Positions 19,019-29,235 of a stretch of DNA of 64,000 nt are shown here, piece after piece. Positions within the stretch are counted from its first letter, which is position 1; every line of letters starts with the position of its first letter. Location: assembly GCA_024707265.1 (NCBI GenBank), contig JANQAB010000001.1, forward strand, positions 69,501 through 133,500. The letters are read 5' to 3'. Below the pieces are notes generated by a model. The model had not been told where the DNA came from. It saw nothing but the letters and a program-made list of their open reading frames with translations, and searched no databases. The DNA is from Sporocytophaga sp. (GTDB taxonomy: Bacteria; Bacteroidota; Bacteroidia; Cytophagales; Cytophagaceae). The translations under genes and the position numbers were made by a program.

Positions 19019-21691
19019 CTAGTTTTGAACAACAAACTTGAAGCTCTGGGAATCCTGTGCTGTTCTGACTGTTAATACATAGGTTCCCTGAACCAGATTA
19101 AGGTCAAAAGGAATTGAATAATAATTCTTATGATTATCCTGAATTGATAAAATAGGGACAGGACGGAACATGTCTCTCACTTCAATTGTAACCTGCATTG
19201 GGTCTGTAAGGAACACCTGAACAGTAAAATCTCCTGAGTTTGGATTTGGATAAACACCTATTGTTTTAATACCTGAAAATCCTCCTGCAGCTCCTCCCAA
19301 TGAATCCTGAGAGAAATCGAAAATGGTAATTTTCTTTTCAATATCATCCCAACATTGACCAAGATATGCGACGAGTTTTACAGGATATATGCCCGGTCTG
19401 GTTGGCATCTTAATAAATTGAAGATCACCCTCTTTTTCATAGACATAGAAACTGTCAGGCATAGTCCAGTCAATCTTTGAGGGAACTGGCCACGAAATTT
19501 CTGAAATAACAATAGAATCTCCTGCAAATGCCTCTGAAGGCATGGCAAAGTTAGCCTGTAGCAATTCGTCTGATATACGAAGCCTGAAACTCTTTTCTGA
19601 ACCACATCCGTATTTATTCTTAACGGAAAGCCAATATGTACCTAATATGTTCATTGTGGCTTTAGATGTATTGCTAATGGTTTTAAATTCAGACTTCCAC
19701 AAATAAGATGTATATTCTGGATCTTCTGCATTTAATTCCAATACCTGTCCTTTACAAATAACAGTATCTTTAACTGCGGGAGGCATAGCTGATTCAGGAA
19801 CTAGAAAGGTTGTGTCTTTAATACATTCGTTTCTATCTGCGATACGGATTGTATAATAACCTGAACCCAAATTAGTAAATGAAAAAGAGTTACTGCTTAC
19901 TTTCCGTTGTTCCGTGGAATCGTTTAATAAAGAAAATGAATAATTTCCAGAGGAGGTAAGACCACCTGATGCTGAAATATTGGCTGTTCCATTACCTTCG
20001 CCATTGCAGGTTGTCAGGTCAAGTTTGGTTACTTCTATTTTAGTTGGCTGAGAAAGTATTGTATCTTTTGTGAGTAAACAATCATTATCATCCAAAATCT
20101 TTATCTGATATTTCCTGTCTGCAATAAGGCCGCTAAAAGAAGTAGATCCTGAAATTTCTCTGATTATCTTATTTTCATCATCGACTGATACATGATATGG
20201 AGACACACCACCAGAGACAACTACAAAGGCTGTATCTGAAGCACCAAAACAAGGTATATTTACATTGCCGGGGTAGTCGTGCAGGTCAACAAAATATTTG
20301 AGACTATCCGGTTCTTTTAATATAATAGGCTGAGAGCCTGCAATACATCCATTGGTATCTATAACCAGTAAAGTATATGGTACATCAGGTTTTAAATCCG
20401 AAAAAATATAAGGCTCATTTGTTTTATACACCGGATATGTACTTATTGTATCTTTTCCTTGGATGATTGAAAATTTATAGGAGGGAGTTCCTCCTGATCC
20501 TGATATACTTATTCTCCCATCATTAGTTCCATTACAGCTAATATTAAAATCGGTATTTTTTACTTTTAAATCATTCACGCTGATAACTAATGGGGGCCGA
20601 GGAATTATCACAACGTCAAATGTGTTTGAACAGTAAACAGCTTCATTCACTACATTTCCAATAGTTAGTGTATATTTTCCTGCATATAGATAATTTCCTT
20701 GTGTAAGATTAGAATTCGTAATAGTATAATCATTCGACTGTATATATGGATCAGAAAGGGGAACATTGGGGCCATAATAATATTGCAGACCAAATTTATA
20801 CTTGTCAACTCCCTGTCCAAGTTTTCCTTCAATGTTCAATTTAATTTCACCATCTCCAGTCAAATAACACTTTGGAGAAATAGCCAGACTAGATACAATT
20901 GGTTTTTTCGGATAAACATTAATTGATTTTAGATTTGAAAATACAGTTGATTGATCAGGATAGCATACAACTCCATTTATATATGGTAACACCCTGAATG
21001 AAACTTTTTTTATACTTACGTTATAATCAGGAATTTCATAAAAAAATGATGGAGTATAACTTCTGCCTATGTATTGCCAACCCGATCCATCATTAATTTC
21101 CCATTGATACATTCCTGTAATATTTTGGAAGCTATTACAGGTTAAATATATTTGATCATTGCCTCCGCATGCATTAAGATTTTCAACTCCATTAACAATA
21201 GGATTTTTCATTTCCAAAGGATCTGCATACCACTTTGTTTTGACCTTCAATTGGTAATTTCCAGACCACCATGAAAGTTGGTTATAAGTCCAGTTTTCTT
21301 CATATATGCTGGAAGGTTTATCTCCAACAACGGTTATGTATTTGTCGTCCGGACTCAAATGCCCTTGATCTTTTTTAGTATGATTACAACGATCTCCATC
21401 ATCTTCCCAGGCTTCTAAGGTAATTTTATAAGTATATGGAATTTGAGGGGGGAAATCTACACTCCACCAGCCTCGATCTAATACATACCATTTTCCAGGA
21501 TCACCATCTTGTGTTCTGCATTCACCACCGTTTCCATCAAGCCATATTTTATATGTGTATTTGTTTTTCGCTCCTCCACCATTATTAAAGTTTGAGGCGA
21601 ACTCCATAATATCAATATGGATATTTTGAGTATATCCGATAAATGGCAAAAGAATAAATATCAATACCAGAATTTTAAAACGATTAAACAT
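19019..21691 (-). CDS. SprB-repeat surface protein with T9SS C-terminal sorting domain
   Basis: 890 aa with signal peptide (FKILVLIFILLPFIGYTQ). Residues about 370-640 hold three SprB-type repeats, each with a Cys-x-Gly start: ISCNGTNDGRISISGSGGTP, IPCFGASDTAFVVVSGGVSP and TCNGEGNGTANISASGG. A PKD/Ig-like region follows. The last 75 residues are a type A T9SS sorting tail: GVYPNPNSGDFTVQVFL, then VEVRD-like and a final SFKFVVQN. Export through T9SS and cell-surface attachment follow from established knowledge of this tail. It is the only protein of the operon with an evident sorting tail, so it may anchor the others. 8 bp separate it from the next gene. Confidence 0.85.
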   Translation of the reverse strand: MFNRFKILVLIFILLPFIGYTQNIHIDIMEFASNFNNGGGAKNKYTYKIWLDGNGGECRTQDGDPGKWYVLDRGWWSVDFPPQIPYTYKITLEAWEDDGDRCNHTKKDQGHLSPDDKYITVVGDKPSSIYEENWTYNQLSWWSGNYQLKVKTKWYADPLEMKNPIVNGVENLNACGGNDQIYLTCNSFQNITGMYQWEINDGSGWQYIGRSYTPSFFYEIPDYNVSIKKVSFRVLPYINGVVCYPDQSTVFSNLKSINVYPKKPIVSSLAISPKCYLTGDGEIKLNIEGKLGQGVDKYKFGLQYYYGPNVPLSDPYIQSNDYTITNSNLTQGNYLYAGKYTLTIGNVVNEAVYCSNTFDVVIIPRPPLVISVNDLKVKNTDFNISCNGTNDGRISISGSGGTPSYKFSIIQGKDTISTYPVYKTNEPYIFSDLKPDVPYTLLVIDTNGCIAGSQPIILKEPDSLKYFVDLHDYPGNVNIPCFGASDTAFVVVSGGVSPYHVSVDDENKIIREISGSTSFSGLIADRKYQIKILDDNDCLLTKDTILSQPTKIEVTKLDLTTCNGEGNGTANISASGGLTSSGNYSFSLLNDSTEQRKVSSNSFSFTNLGSGYYTIRIADRNECIKDTTFLVPESAMPPAVKDTVICKGQVLELNAEDPEYTSYLWKSEFKTISNTSKATMNILGTYWLSVKNKYGCGSEKSFRLRISDELLQANFAMPSEAFAGDSIVISEISWPVPSKIDWTMPDSFYVYEKEGDLQFIKMPTRPGIYPVKLVAYLGQCWDDIEKKITIFDFSQDSLGGAAGGFSGIKTIGVYPNPNSGDFTVQVFLTDPMQVTIEVRDMFRPVPILSIQDNHKNYYSIPFDLNLVQGTYVLTVRTAQDSQSFKFVVQN

Positions 21692-21712
21692 AGTATTTAT
21701 CTCTTTATAGTA

Positions 21713-23788
21713 TTAATAGCTTACAACCACTTCTTTACTCAATGGAGTTGAACTTCCATCCTTATACCTTACCCGAATACTGTACCTGTACTTTTTGTTA
21801 ATCAATAAATCTTTATCAGTATACTTTCTGTTACTAACTTCAATGCTTTTGTACAAGCGCAAAAGATTTTCCCCTTCGGCCTTATAGATCTGGAACTCAC
21901 TTATGTTATCTTGTTGGTAATCCCAAGAGAGATTTATCTGCTTATTTACTCTATCTACCTCAGCTCTGAAATTTTCAACTGAAGGTTTTATACCTTTCTT
22001 TACCAGTGTTGCTTTCAATGGCTGAGACATTGGAGACTGGTTCTTGCTATCATCAATAGCAATAATAGAGTATTGATATTCTATCCCGGATTTTAACTTG
22101 CTGTCAGAAAAGACATTTTCCTGATTGGCTTTAATCTCTCCAATCTTTATCCATTTGGTATTTTCAGCTTCTCTCCTGAGAATTGAATACTTCTCAACAT
22201 CATCTCCAAAAGCAGAAGTCCATTCAAGATAAACTGAGGTGTCAGATATAGAGTAATTTGAAAATACAGGAGGAGCTGGGGCAATAGTATCAATTCTCCT
22301 TAATATTACAATATCAGAAAAGGACGATCTGTTAAAGTGATTATCCAAAGCCATAATCTTGTAGTAGATGTTTTTACTTAAAGTATTAAGTGTTACAGAA
22401 GTTTTGAAAATACTATCAGCGACCGGACTTTGAGTGATCTGTGTGTACTCATCATTTTTGCTGTTAGCCATATAAACACGATAGCCTAGTAAATCAGCTT
22501 CGCTATTCTTTTTCCATTTTAAAATTACTGCTCCGGTGCTATCCATTGTTGCCTTTAAGCCTTGAGGTTTGACAGGTGGCGTATTGTCATCCAATTGAAC
22601 AAGATAGGGCATAGATGCATACTCTTGGGCTTTTGCATCTATAGCCCTTATCACCAAGTAATTCACTTGTGAAGGTTTGGTAAACAGAAATTCGTTTACA
22701 TCTTTACCAATAATACCCCCTGAGATTTCTTTGTAGGTTCCATTAACCTTTTCAGCTTTATATATTTTGAAGCCTTTTATCTTATGCTTTTGATTTTCAG
22801 GGAATCGCCATTTTAAATGAATGCTCTTGTTGTTAACTACAGTTCCTGAGATAATGGCGGGAATAGCTGTAGGTATTGCAATCCCCATTCCAGTCACAGT
22901 TTCGGAATAAGGGCCAATTTCTCCGAAATATGTTTTTCCCTTTATTCTATAAATGTACTTTTTGTCATTTAGAGGAAGAGAATCCAGATAATACATCATT
23001 TCTGGATTAGAAGTCAAATCCGGATTGGTTGAGATAAATGGATTGTCATTAACACTTTTAAAGGTTTTTCCATCATCATCTGATCTTTCAATTATATAAG
23101 ATGAATAAATATCCTGTTGATAAATCTTGTTCCAACTCAACATTGCAGACTTATCTCCAAACTCTGTCTTAAAACTTACAGGTGTGGGCAGGACAGTCAA
23201 TTTATCTGCTTCTACAAAGACAAATCCAGTATCTACTTTCAAAATAGTGGCAGGTACTTGCGAATAAACTTTATACAGATATTTTTCACCAACCTTTATA
23301 TTTTTATCAGCATATTGCAATCCCATCATTTTAGCAACCTCAGAAGACTGGTCAGCACAGAACAGAGCAAATGAAAATCTGCTTTCTGTTTCTTTCGCTT
23401 TATTAATCATCTGAATCATGTCTGTTGACTTTTGATTTAACTGAAACGTTTTTCCATAAATCGCCTGAGCTCCGATTGCACCAAATTTGTCGCTCTTGGC
23501 AATTGTTTCCCATTCATTTAATGGTTTAGGCTTTACGGGACTTTCCGTTAAGATTATTCTTTCCGGTTTTTCAAGAATTTTTCCATTTCTTGCCAGTATA
23601 ATTTTCTCGACTGTGAATCCATATTTGTTACAGTTTTCCCAACATACCGGATCTGTTGCTGCCCAACGCAATGTTATTTCATCTTTTAGGGTTCTTGTTA
23701 TAACTTTTATAGATGATTTACTTTGTGCTTTGATAAATGCAGGAATCATAAATAATATGAGCAAGCCTGTATATTTAATTCTTTTCAT
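21713..23788 (-). CDS. secreted multi-fibronectin-III protein
   Basis: 691 aa with signal peptide (YTGLLILFMIPAFIKAQ). Residues about 205-690 hold five consecutive FN3 modules, each with the usual LxW and Y-x-(I/V) pattern: KSAMLSWNKIYQQDIYSSYI, KSIHLKWRFPENQKHKIKGF, AVILKWKKNSEADLLGYRVY, TSVYLEWTSAFGDDVEKYSI and KQINLSWDYQQDNISEFQIY. The N-terminal 190 residues (WAATDPVCWENCNKYGF) are unassigned. A structural or adhesive extracellular protein. The start lies 1 bp after the stop of the 1469-aa gene. Confidence 0.75.
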   Translation of the reverse strand: MKRIKYTGLLILFMIPAFIKAQSKSSIKVITRTLKDEITLRWAATDPVCWENCNKYGFTVEKIILARNGKILEKPERIILTESPVKPKPLNEWETIAKSDKFGAIGAQAIYGKTFQLNQKSTDMIQMINKAKETESRFSFALFCADQSSEVAKMMGLQYADKNIKVGEKYLYKVYSQVPATILKVDTGFVFVEADKLTVLPTPVSFKTEFGDKSAMLSWNKIYQQDIYSSYIIERSDDDGKTFKSVNDNPFISTNPDLTSNPEMMYYLDSLPLNDKKYIYRIKGKTYFGEIGPYSETVTGMGIAIPTAIPAIISGTVVNNKSIHLKWRFPENQKHKIKGFKIYKAEKVNGTYKEISGGIIGKDVNEFLFTKPSQVNYLVIRAIDAKAQEYASMPYLVQLDDNTPPVKPQGLKATMDSTGAVILKWKKNSEADLLGYRVYMANSKNDEYTQITQSPVADSIFKTSVTLNTLSKNIYYKIMALDNHFNRSSFSDIVILRRIDTIAPAPPVFSNYSISDTSVYLEWTSAFGDDVEKYSILRREAENTKWIKIGEIKANQENVFSDSKLKSGIEYQYSIIAIDDSKNQSPMSQPLKATLVKKGIKPSVENFRAEVDRVNKQINLSWDYQQDNISEFQIYKAEGENLLRLYKSIEVSNRKYTDKDLLINKKYRYSIRVRYKDGSSTPLSKEVVVSY

Positions 23789-23789
23789 A

Positions 23790-26700
23790 TTATGGATTCC
23801 TGAAGCTTACTTCATTCTCGGAAGTAACAATGTTTACACCCGGCAACATATATTTGATTTTTAGTTTATATGTTCCTGGCTTGATGTTAGGTATTGTATT
23901 TGTCATTAAAGGAATATAATCCTTGTTGTTCGTTCTTGAATAGTTGATAGCTGCTTTATTCCGTAAATCCAGATAGTCTTTAAATGAATAGAATGGAAAG
24001 CTATAAACAATTTCTGCATAATCTATTGCGATAAAATCAGGAACTACTCCATAGAAGTCAGATTCAATCTGAGATTTATCCATTGATTTATTTCCAACCG
24101 AAACAGCCCTCACTGGTGGAACCCCGAGAGAATCAGGAGAACGCCAATCTACAATCAAAGCATTGTCAATAGGATACTTATTGTATAAGACCGGACCTAC
24201 ATCATTCTTATACCATTTATTATCCAGACTAACTTCGTATTGAATCAATGCCTTAACTCCATTCTTATTTTCAAATTCGAATTGATCGAAAAGTTCATCT
24301 CCGTTTATATTAATACCCAGTTCATCAACACCATTTAACACGGGTCTTGAAAAGGCTTCAGAAAGTTTTAAGGACTTCATTTTCTGGCTGAATGAATTGT
24401 ACTTACTTGTCCTGAAAACAGTACTGTAAATATCCGTTTCCTTTGCTAAATCCAGGTTACCGTCAATTTCCTTTGTTTGAACCTCAATCGTTACACCATC
24501 AGTCTTTGATTGGTTTTCAGTTACAGTTCGCACATTTTTATCAACTTTTGCTTCAGCGTTTTGAGGAATATTTTTCAGAGCAAAAGAATAGATGGTTCCA
24601 GTGGCAATACCATCTGGAAGCTTAAATTCTATTTTATTGGCAGTTGCATTGTATGAAAAATTAAAATCTATATTTCCTTTACTACTGCTGAATCTTGCTA
24701 CCTGCTTAAAATTATCAGAAGGTGTGAATAAATAGTCCTGCCCTTGCTTTAATTGAATATAACCACCAGCATATTCATCTTTATGAAAGTTGTGCTGTTC
24801 AATAATAGGATAACTATAAGCTACATTAGAGAGGGGTATAAAATCTGGTGCTTTGCCTGTTGTAAATGTAGCTTCTTTGTATTCATCGACTATTTTCCCG
24901 TTAGCCATAACAGGTGTCCAGCTTCCATTTTTCAATTCATCAAAATGAATTTTTACAGCTATTTTTAACTGTTTTTCACCTGGAAGAATGTCTGCTGCCT
25001 GAATCGCAAGTACATCGTTTGTAGCATTCCAGTTTTGAGTCGTAGCTATTTCTGTATTTCCATTATATATCTTAAAGAAGTCTAGAGATATTCTGAAAGA
25101 TTTTTTAGTGTTGTCAAAATCTACCAGTTCAAAGACTTTTCCTATTTCCATATTGAATGCACTTTGAGGCGCATTAAAAGTACTTACATCTTTGGAGCCA
25201 GTTGCAGGACTTATTTCCGAGATTACTTCTATACCCTGAACTACACTTCCTCCTCCTTCAATTTTACAGGATTCTCCGAGAGTAGCTTGAAACTTGCATT
25301 GGCCTTTCACTAATCCGCCAAGAATATTGTAGTAACCTCCAACCGTCCCCTGCATCCAGAAGGGATTAGGTAATTTGGCCTGTAATATTGCAGCTGCTCC
25401 TATATCCAGAATTTCATAGTTACCCTTGACAAACTTCAAATCAACTTTAATTCCGACTTTTCCTTGCATATAGGCATAAGCCTGTCCACTTGCATACCAT
25501 CCATTGATACCAAGGGGTTTATTTTGACCTTCACACCGAACACCTTTACCATAGTTTTTAAGCATAAGGTCAAAGCCTGCACCTGCTGAAAGATTGGCAT
25601 AAAAGATTAAATAGGTCATATCTTTTCCTCCAACTGTAAGAGCAGAACCAAAGCAGAAGCCTCCTCCTTTGCTCAAAGCATTTTCATCACGCATAAAATT
25701 AAAATCACCTCCACCAAGTATTTCCGAAACATTTGCAGGAGGTTCGGGCATTCCAGGCATGGTCGTACCAACCATGAAATAACTTGAAGCATCCACTATG
25801 TCCATCAGCTTTACTGAATTCCGAGCATCAGGAGTTCCAATATGGATATACCATTCGTCAGGAGAAAAATACATGACTGCGGAACCAGCAAGATTATTAT
25901 CACCATTACCTCTGATAGCTCCGGCGATATTCATATATATGTTAAGGTTTGAAAAAAGGACTTTGGAGTCGGTATCATATTCAATGTTCATATTCGCATA
26001 AACAGGAGCATTGGGGCTCCTTTTCTCTATTTCTGACATAAAATAGGCATTGCCAGTAAATGCTATTTTAGCCCCGCCAGTTTCGTTGAAAGCTATTTCA
26101 AAAGTTGCATCTCCGTTGAATGGTTGAGGAGATGGGATAGTTCCAATTACTACAGTAGCTTTAATTCCGATCTTTACTTTGCCGTCTGGCACATAGGTAA
26201 TGCCTGAAAGTGTTTTACCGGCATCGCTTGAATTGTCTGTTGGATTTGCGGAAGCACTTGCCGGCAACGCTACAGCCAAAGCTGGATTTGTCCGGGACAT
26301 TTTATAGTATGCGCCTCCGCCAAAACCATAAAGGCCAAATGCTGGCGATACAGCAATACCAGTTGGCAATATCAAAAGTGCATCTACATACCAGTATCTG
26401 AAATCCTTGTTTCCAAACTGAACCGTTGCGGCAACTGTTAATCCAGGGGTGAATGCCGCTTCTACAGATCCTTTAAACCCTTTTCCATAGGTAGGATGAG
26501 CCTTGTAAGAAGCTATATAACCCTTGATCTTATAGGCTCCTCCATCAACATCAACTTCCAGTGAATTTAATTCCACTGTCTTGAATTTCCAGTTTATTTT
26601 TGCATCAGAGCCCTCCTTTTGTGTACCCCAGACTGTAAAATTTCCATTTGCTGCAAAACCACCATCATCTTCTCCCATAAGGTTTACGGCTATATCAAGT

Positions 26701-28199
26701 AAAATTCCAAAGTCATTATCTTTTGTCACACCACCAACCTTATTCAATGTTACCGGAAAATTAGACATTTTCTGTTGCAGCTTTTCTGAACTGAGCGCAA
26801 ATGCACCAACCTTTAAGTATGGTTTAATAGTTTGTACCTCTAGGTTCTGAAAAGCGATGTCTGCCAGAGAAACATCTGTATCAGTTCCTGCATCTATAGA
26901 TAGCTTGCCATGGAGAACAGCTTTCGGATAAAATTTTTCTTCAGTAACTCTGATCTGAACTGAAGAACCCGGATCGAGAATTACCCTTGCAGACCAAAGA
27001 TCTATCTTTTTCTCGCCGGTTGTAGTTACGTTAAAGATGTAATTCCCTCCAGTGTTGATTAAAGCCCTGTATACAAGCGGATCATTCGGATCGAATATTG
27101 GAACCAGTAGCTTTCCTTTTATTCCACCACCTTTAAGCTGATTTGCAATAACAGAAACACCCAAAGAATCCAGCGAAAAAGGCCAGTCCCCAAGTTTACC
27201 CTTATCCATTCCTATAATTGTACCTGTCAATCTTAGCTGACCGGAAAATCCCATATCATCAATGACAATCTGACTGGCTCCAACTTCCAGTCTCTTTTTG
27301 TCTGTACTCTCGAATTGTGGAGGAAGCTTTACTGCAACGTCTTTAATATATATACCCTGCCACATAGGATCATTTAAAAACGGATTCACAGAAGTATATC
27401 CTTCAGGATAAATTGCTCCTGGAATCAGGGATAATTCGCTGTAATCAAAAGTTGCATCTTTTACATAAAAGCCAAATCCGTTCAGACCTCTAACCTGGAA
27501 GGGTGGAAGGCTTATCTTTGCAATAACATCTCCCCATTCCTTCATTACTGGAACTTCTACCTTTGCTGTTACTCTGCCTTCTCCAAGTGTTCCGTCAGGC
27601 TTTTCAGGTATAACCATGTCTCGAGATAGTGTTAGTTCCGATGAAATTCCCATCGTTTCGTACCCTGAACACGAAAAATTAACATAGCTTTTCCCTTCGT
27701 CTGCTTTAATGGTAAGAAGCATTTGTTCAGAAAGCTTTATTGGTACATCTTCTATAAGTGTTAATTTAGCTGGCCCTGAAATAGAGCCTCCTGCGATCTT
27801 TATTCCTTCACCCCTGAAGGCAATTTCTTTTCCATTTGGAAGCGTTAAAACCATTGAGGCAACCAAAGAACCACCTGCCTGATTAAACTGGATTGTTTCT
27901 ATTACTATGATATAATCCAGACCTCCTAGTGAAGTTTTAATGCCAATTGGTAGTTGATAGACCTTTGATAAATCAAGCTTATCTACAAGCTTATTTGCCA
28001 CCAGAACGTATTTTTTTAATGCCCGTGCTTTGGCTGAAAGTACATTTTTAACTTTGTTAAAGTCGGCGGTATCAATTGGAATCTGGCTGAAATTGGTTGT
28101 CCAAACGGAATCAACACCTTCATTTCCTTTTGCCTCAATACTTAAAAAAGTTAAACTTATAATTGACAAAAAAGTCAAAAACAATGATCTCATAATCAC
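23790..28199 (-). CDS. giant exported beta-rich protein, first gene of the toxin operon
   Basis: 1469 aa, signal peptide LFLTFLSIISLTFLSIEA. An internal ATG two codons in (MRSLF) is an equally good start. The body to about residue 900 is beta-rich, with many GxGxK/strand repeats (GGGAYYKMSRTNPAL, GDNNLAGSAVMYFSPDEW, GGGDFNFMRDENALSKGGG). It looks like a long beta-solenoid or barrel-like shell with a Gly-rich segment before it turns to Ig-like domains near the C-terminus (YKLKIKYMLPGVNIVT). I do not recognise a named domain. No T9SS tail is seen. Its size and first position suggest the main structural component. The probable operon promoter lies in 28200-28377. Confidence 0.6.
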   Translation of the reverse strand: MIMRSLFLTFLSIISLTFLSIEAKGNEGVDSVWTTNFSQIPIDTADFNKVKNVLSAKARALKKYVLVANKLVDKLDLSKVYQLPIGIKTSLGGLDYIIVIETIQFNQAGGSLVASMVLTLPNGKEIAFRGEGIKIAGGSISGPAKLTLIEDVPIKLSEQMLLTIKADEGKSYVNFSCSGYETMGISSELTLSRDMVIPEKPDGTLGEGRVTAKVEVPVMKEWGDVIAKISLPPFQVRGLNGFGFYVKDATFDYSELSLIPGAIYPEGYTSVNPFLNDPMWQGIYIKDVAVKLPPQFESTDKKRLEVGASQIVIDDMGFSGQLRLTGTIIGMDKGKLGDWPFSLDSLGVSVIANQLKGGGIKGKLLVPIFDPNDPLVYRALINTGGNYIFNVTTTGEKKIDLWSARVILDPGSSVQIRVTEEKFYPKAVLHGKLSIDAGTDTDVSLADIAFQNLEVQTIKPYLKVGAFALSSEKLQQKMSNFPVTLNKVGGVTKDNDFGILLDIAVNLMGEDDGGFAANGNFTVWGTQKEGSDAKINWKFKTVELNSLEVDVDGGAYKIKGYIASYKAHPTYGKGFKGSVEAAFTPGLTVAATVQFGNKDFRYWYVDALLILPTGIAVSPAFGLYGFGGGAYYKMSRTNPALAVALPASASANPTDNSSDAGKTLSGITYVPDGKVKIGIKATVVIGTIPSPQPFNGDATFEIAFNETGGAKIAFTGNAYFMSEIEKRSPNAPVYANMNIEYDTDSKVLFSNLNIYMNIAGAIRGNGDNNLAGSAVMYFSPDEWYIHIGTPDARNSVKLMDIVDASSYFMVGTTMPGMPEPPANVSEILGGGDFNFMRDENALSKGGGFCFGSALTVGGKDMTYLIFYANLSAGAGFDLMLKNYGKGVRCEGQNKPLGINGWYASGQAYAYMQGKVGIKVDLKFVKGNYEILDIGAAAILQAKLPNPFWMQGTVGGYYNILGGLVKGQCKFQATLGESCKIEGGGSVVQGIEVISEISPATGSKDVSTFNAPQSAFNMEIGKVFELVDFDNTKKSFRISLDFFKIYNGNTEIATTQNWNATNDVLAIQAADILPGEKQLKIAVKIHFDELKNGSWTPVMANGKIVDEYKEATFTTGKAPDFIPLSNVAYSYPIIEQHNFHKDEYAGGYIQLKQGQDYLFTPSDNFKQVARFSSSKGNIDFNFSYNATANKIEFKLPDGIATGTIYSFALKNIPQNAEAKVDKNVRTVTENQSKTDGVTIEVQTKEIDGNLDLAKETDIYSTVFRTSKYNSFSQKMKSLKLSEAFSRPVLNGVDELGININGDELFDQFEFENKNGVKALIQYEVSLDNKWYKNDVGPVLYNKYPIDNALIVDWRSPDSLGVPPVRAVSVGNKSMDKSQIESDFYGVVPDFIAIDYAEIVYSFPFYSFKDYLDLRNKAAINYSRTNNKDYIPLMTNTIPNIKPGTYKLKIKYMLPGVNIVTSENEVSFRNP

Positions 28200-28377
28200 A
28201 GTGGTTGTAAAAAATTAATTCACAAATCGAATCTAACCATTTTTTCGGAAAATGCCGATGAATAGTTACAATTTAAAGACAAACTGATTAAAATAAATAG
28301 GATTCGTTAAATCATTCCTTGGATTTGTTCAAATGGAAGGTTTGGTCGAATCTTATTGGAATAATCATATTTATTGT

Positions 28378-28803
28378 TTAAACATCTTTTTTCTTCAGAA
28401 TCATTTGATAAACATTGTAGGCAGTTTCTATAGCCCGTTCAACCTCACTTAAATTCCAAGGTTTTGTATGGTAACTGTATATTTTACCTTCGTCCAGTGC
28501 TTTGTCAACAAGACTAGTATCTCGATGTGCTGTGACTACAATCCTTAAAATATCACGATCTAGCTGGCCAATTGCTTCAAGTAATTCTATAATGTTTCTC
28601 TCTTTTCTACTTTGATTTAGAACCACTATATGATACTTTGTTTCGGCAATACGTTTTAACCCTTCCTTTTCAGAATCACAAATATTAATTTCATAATTAA
28701 GCTTGGGTCTAAAATACGCTTTAAATGCTCTTAGATTATTGGGTTCTTCATCTATGTATAAAATCTTAATCCTTGCTTCCATACATCCAATAGCGCTTTC
28801 CAA
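28378..28803 (-). CDS. degenerate response-regulator receiver protein
   Basis: 141 aa. The receiver fold is clear: IKILYIDEEPNNLRAFKAYF, then GLKRIAETKYHIVVLNQSRK, IVVTAHRDTSLVDKALDEG and YSYHTKPWNLSEVERAIE. The acidic pair (DE) and the Lys of TKPW are present. At the usual phospho-acceptor position the sequence is VVLNQS where related RpfG-like receivers have IITDQR, so Asp is replaced by Asn and it probably cannot be phosphorylated the normal way. There is no output domain. A pseudo-receiver or adaptor is the likely role. It sits 178 bp upstream of the giant operon on the same strand. Confidence 0.8.
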   Translation of the reverse strand: MESAIGCMEARIKILYIDEEPNNLRAFKAYFRPKLNYEINICDSEKEGLKRIAETKYHIVVLNQSRKERNIIELLEAIGQLDRDILRIVVTAHRDTSLVDKALDEGKIYSYHTKPWNLSEVERAIETAYNVYQMILKKKDV

Positions 28804-28917
28804 GATTTGAAATTCTAAAAGATATATTTACAGGACTTAGCCTTCTCTTTACAAGAAACAGAACCAAAAAATCATAGACCCAGATGACTGGATAAATGAT
28901 ACTCAAAAATGTTTTTT

Positions 28918-29235
28918 TCATATTAAAATAGACGGTATAAAAACTAAAGCTGGCATATCCATAGGAACCAACAATCTCACGTTGCAGGTATTTTCAATGT
29001 TTTCAAAATATGCTTTCCCATTCGTTATTTTTAGAACTTTCACATATCCTAATTCGGGAGCTATTGCTGCACTTCCCGCTTTTATATTCTTTTCAAGTCT
29101 GATCTGACCTCTTAATTTTGCCCCGGCTAAAAAATTATAGCATAGGTATTCAAAATGTATTGGGTATATTTCAATATTCACTAAAACACTAATTTGGTCT
29201 GCCTGAACAATCCCGAATCTTAAATCTTCAGCCAT
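28918..29235 (-). CDS. hypothetical protein
   Basis: 105 aa, mainly beta with hydrophobic strands (VLVNIEIYPIHFEYLCYNFL ... VRLLVPMDMPALVFIPSIL). It resembles a small single-domain PilZ/barrel-type protein in outline, but no motif is present. Same strand as the receiver gene, 114 bp upstream. No function can be given. Confidence 0.5.
   Translation of the reverse strand: MAEDLRFGIVQADQISVLVNIEIYPIHFEYLCYNFLAGAKLRGQIRLEKNIKAGSAAIAPELGYVKVLKITNGKAYFENIENTCNVRLLVPMDMPALVFIPSILI

Noticed and set aside
23487..23864. 125-codon plus-strand ORF opposite the FN3/giant protein junction
   Set aside because: It lies wholly antisense to two well-supported genes, and its peptide has no domain or sensible composition. 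The same applies to the other plus-strand ORFs between 13 and 28 kb.
28200..28377. Bacteroidota-type promoter (TTTG, 19 bp, TAnnTTTG) upstream of the giant operon
   Set aside because: Only one-half matches (for example TAGATTCG) at wrong spacing were seen, so none is listed.
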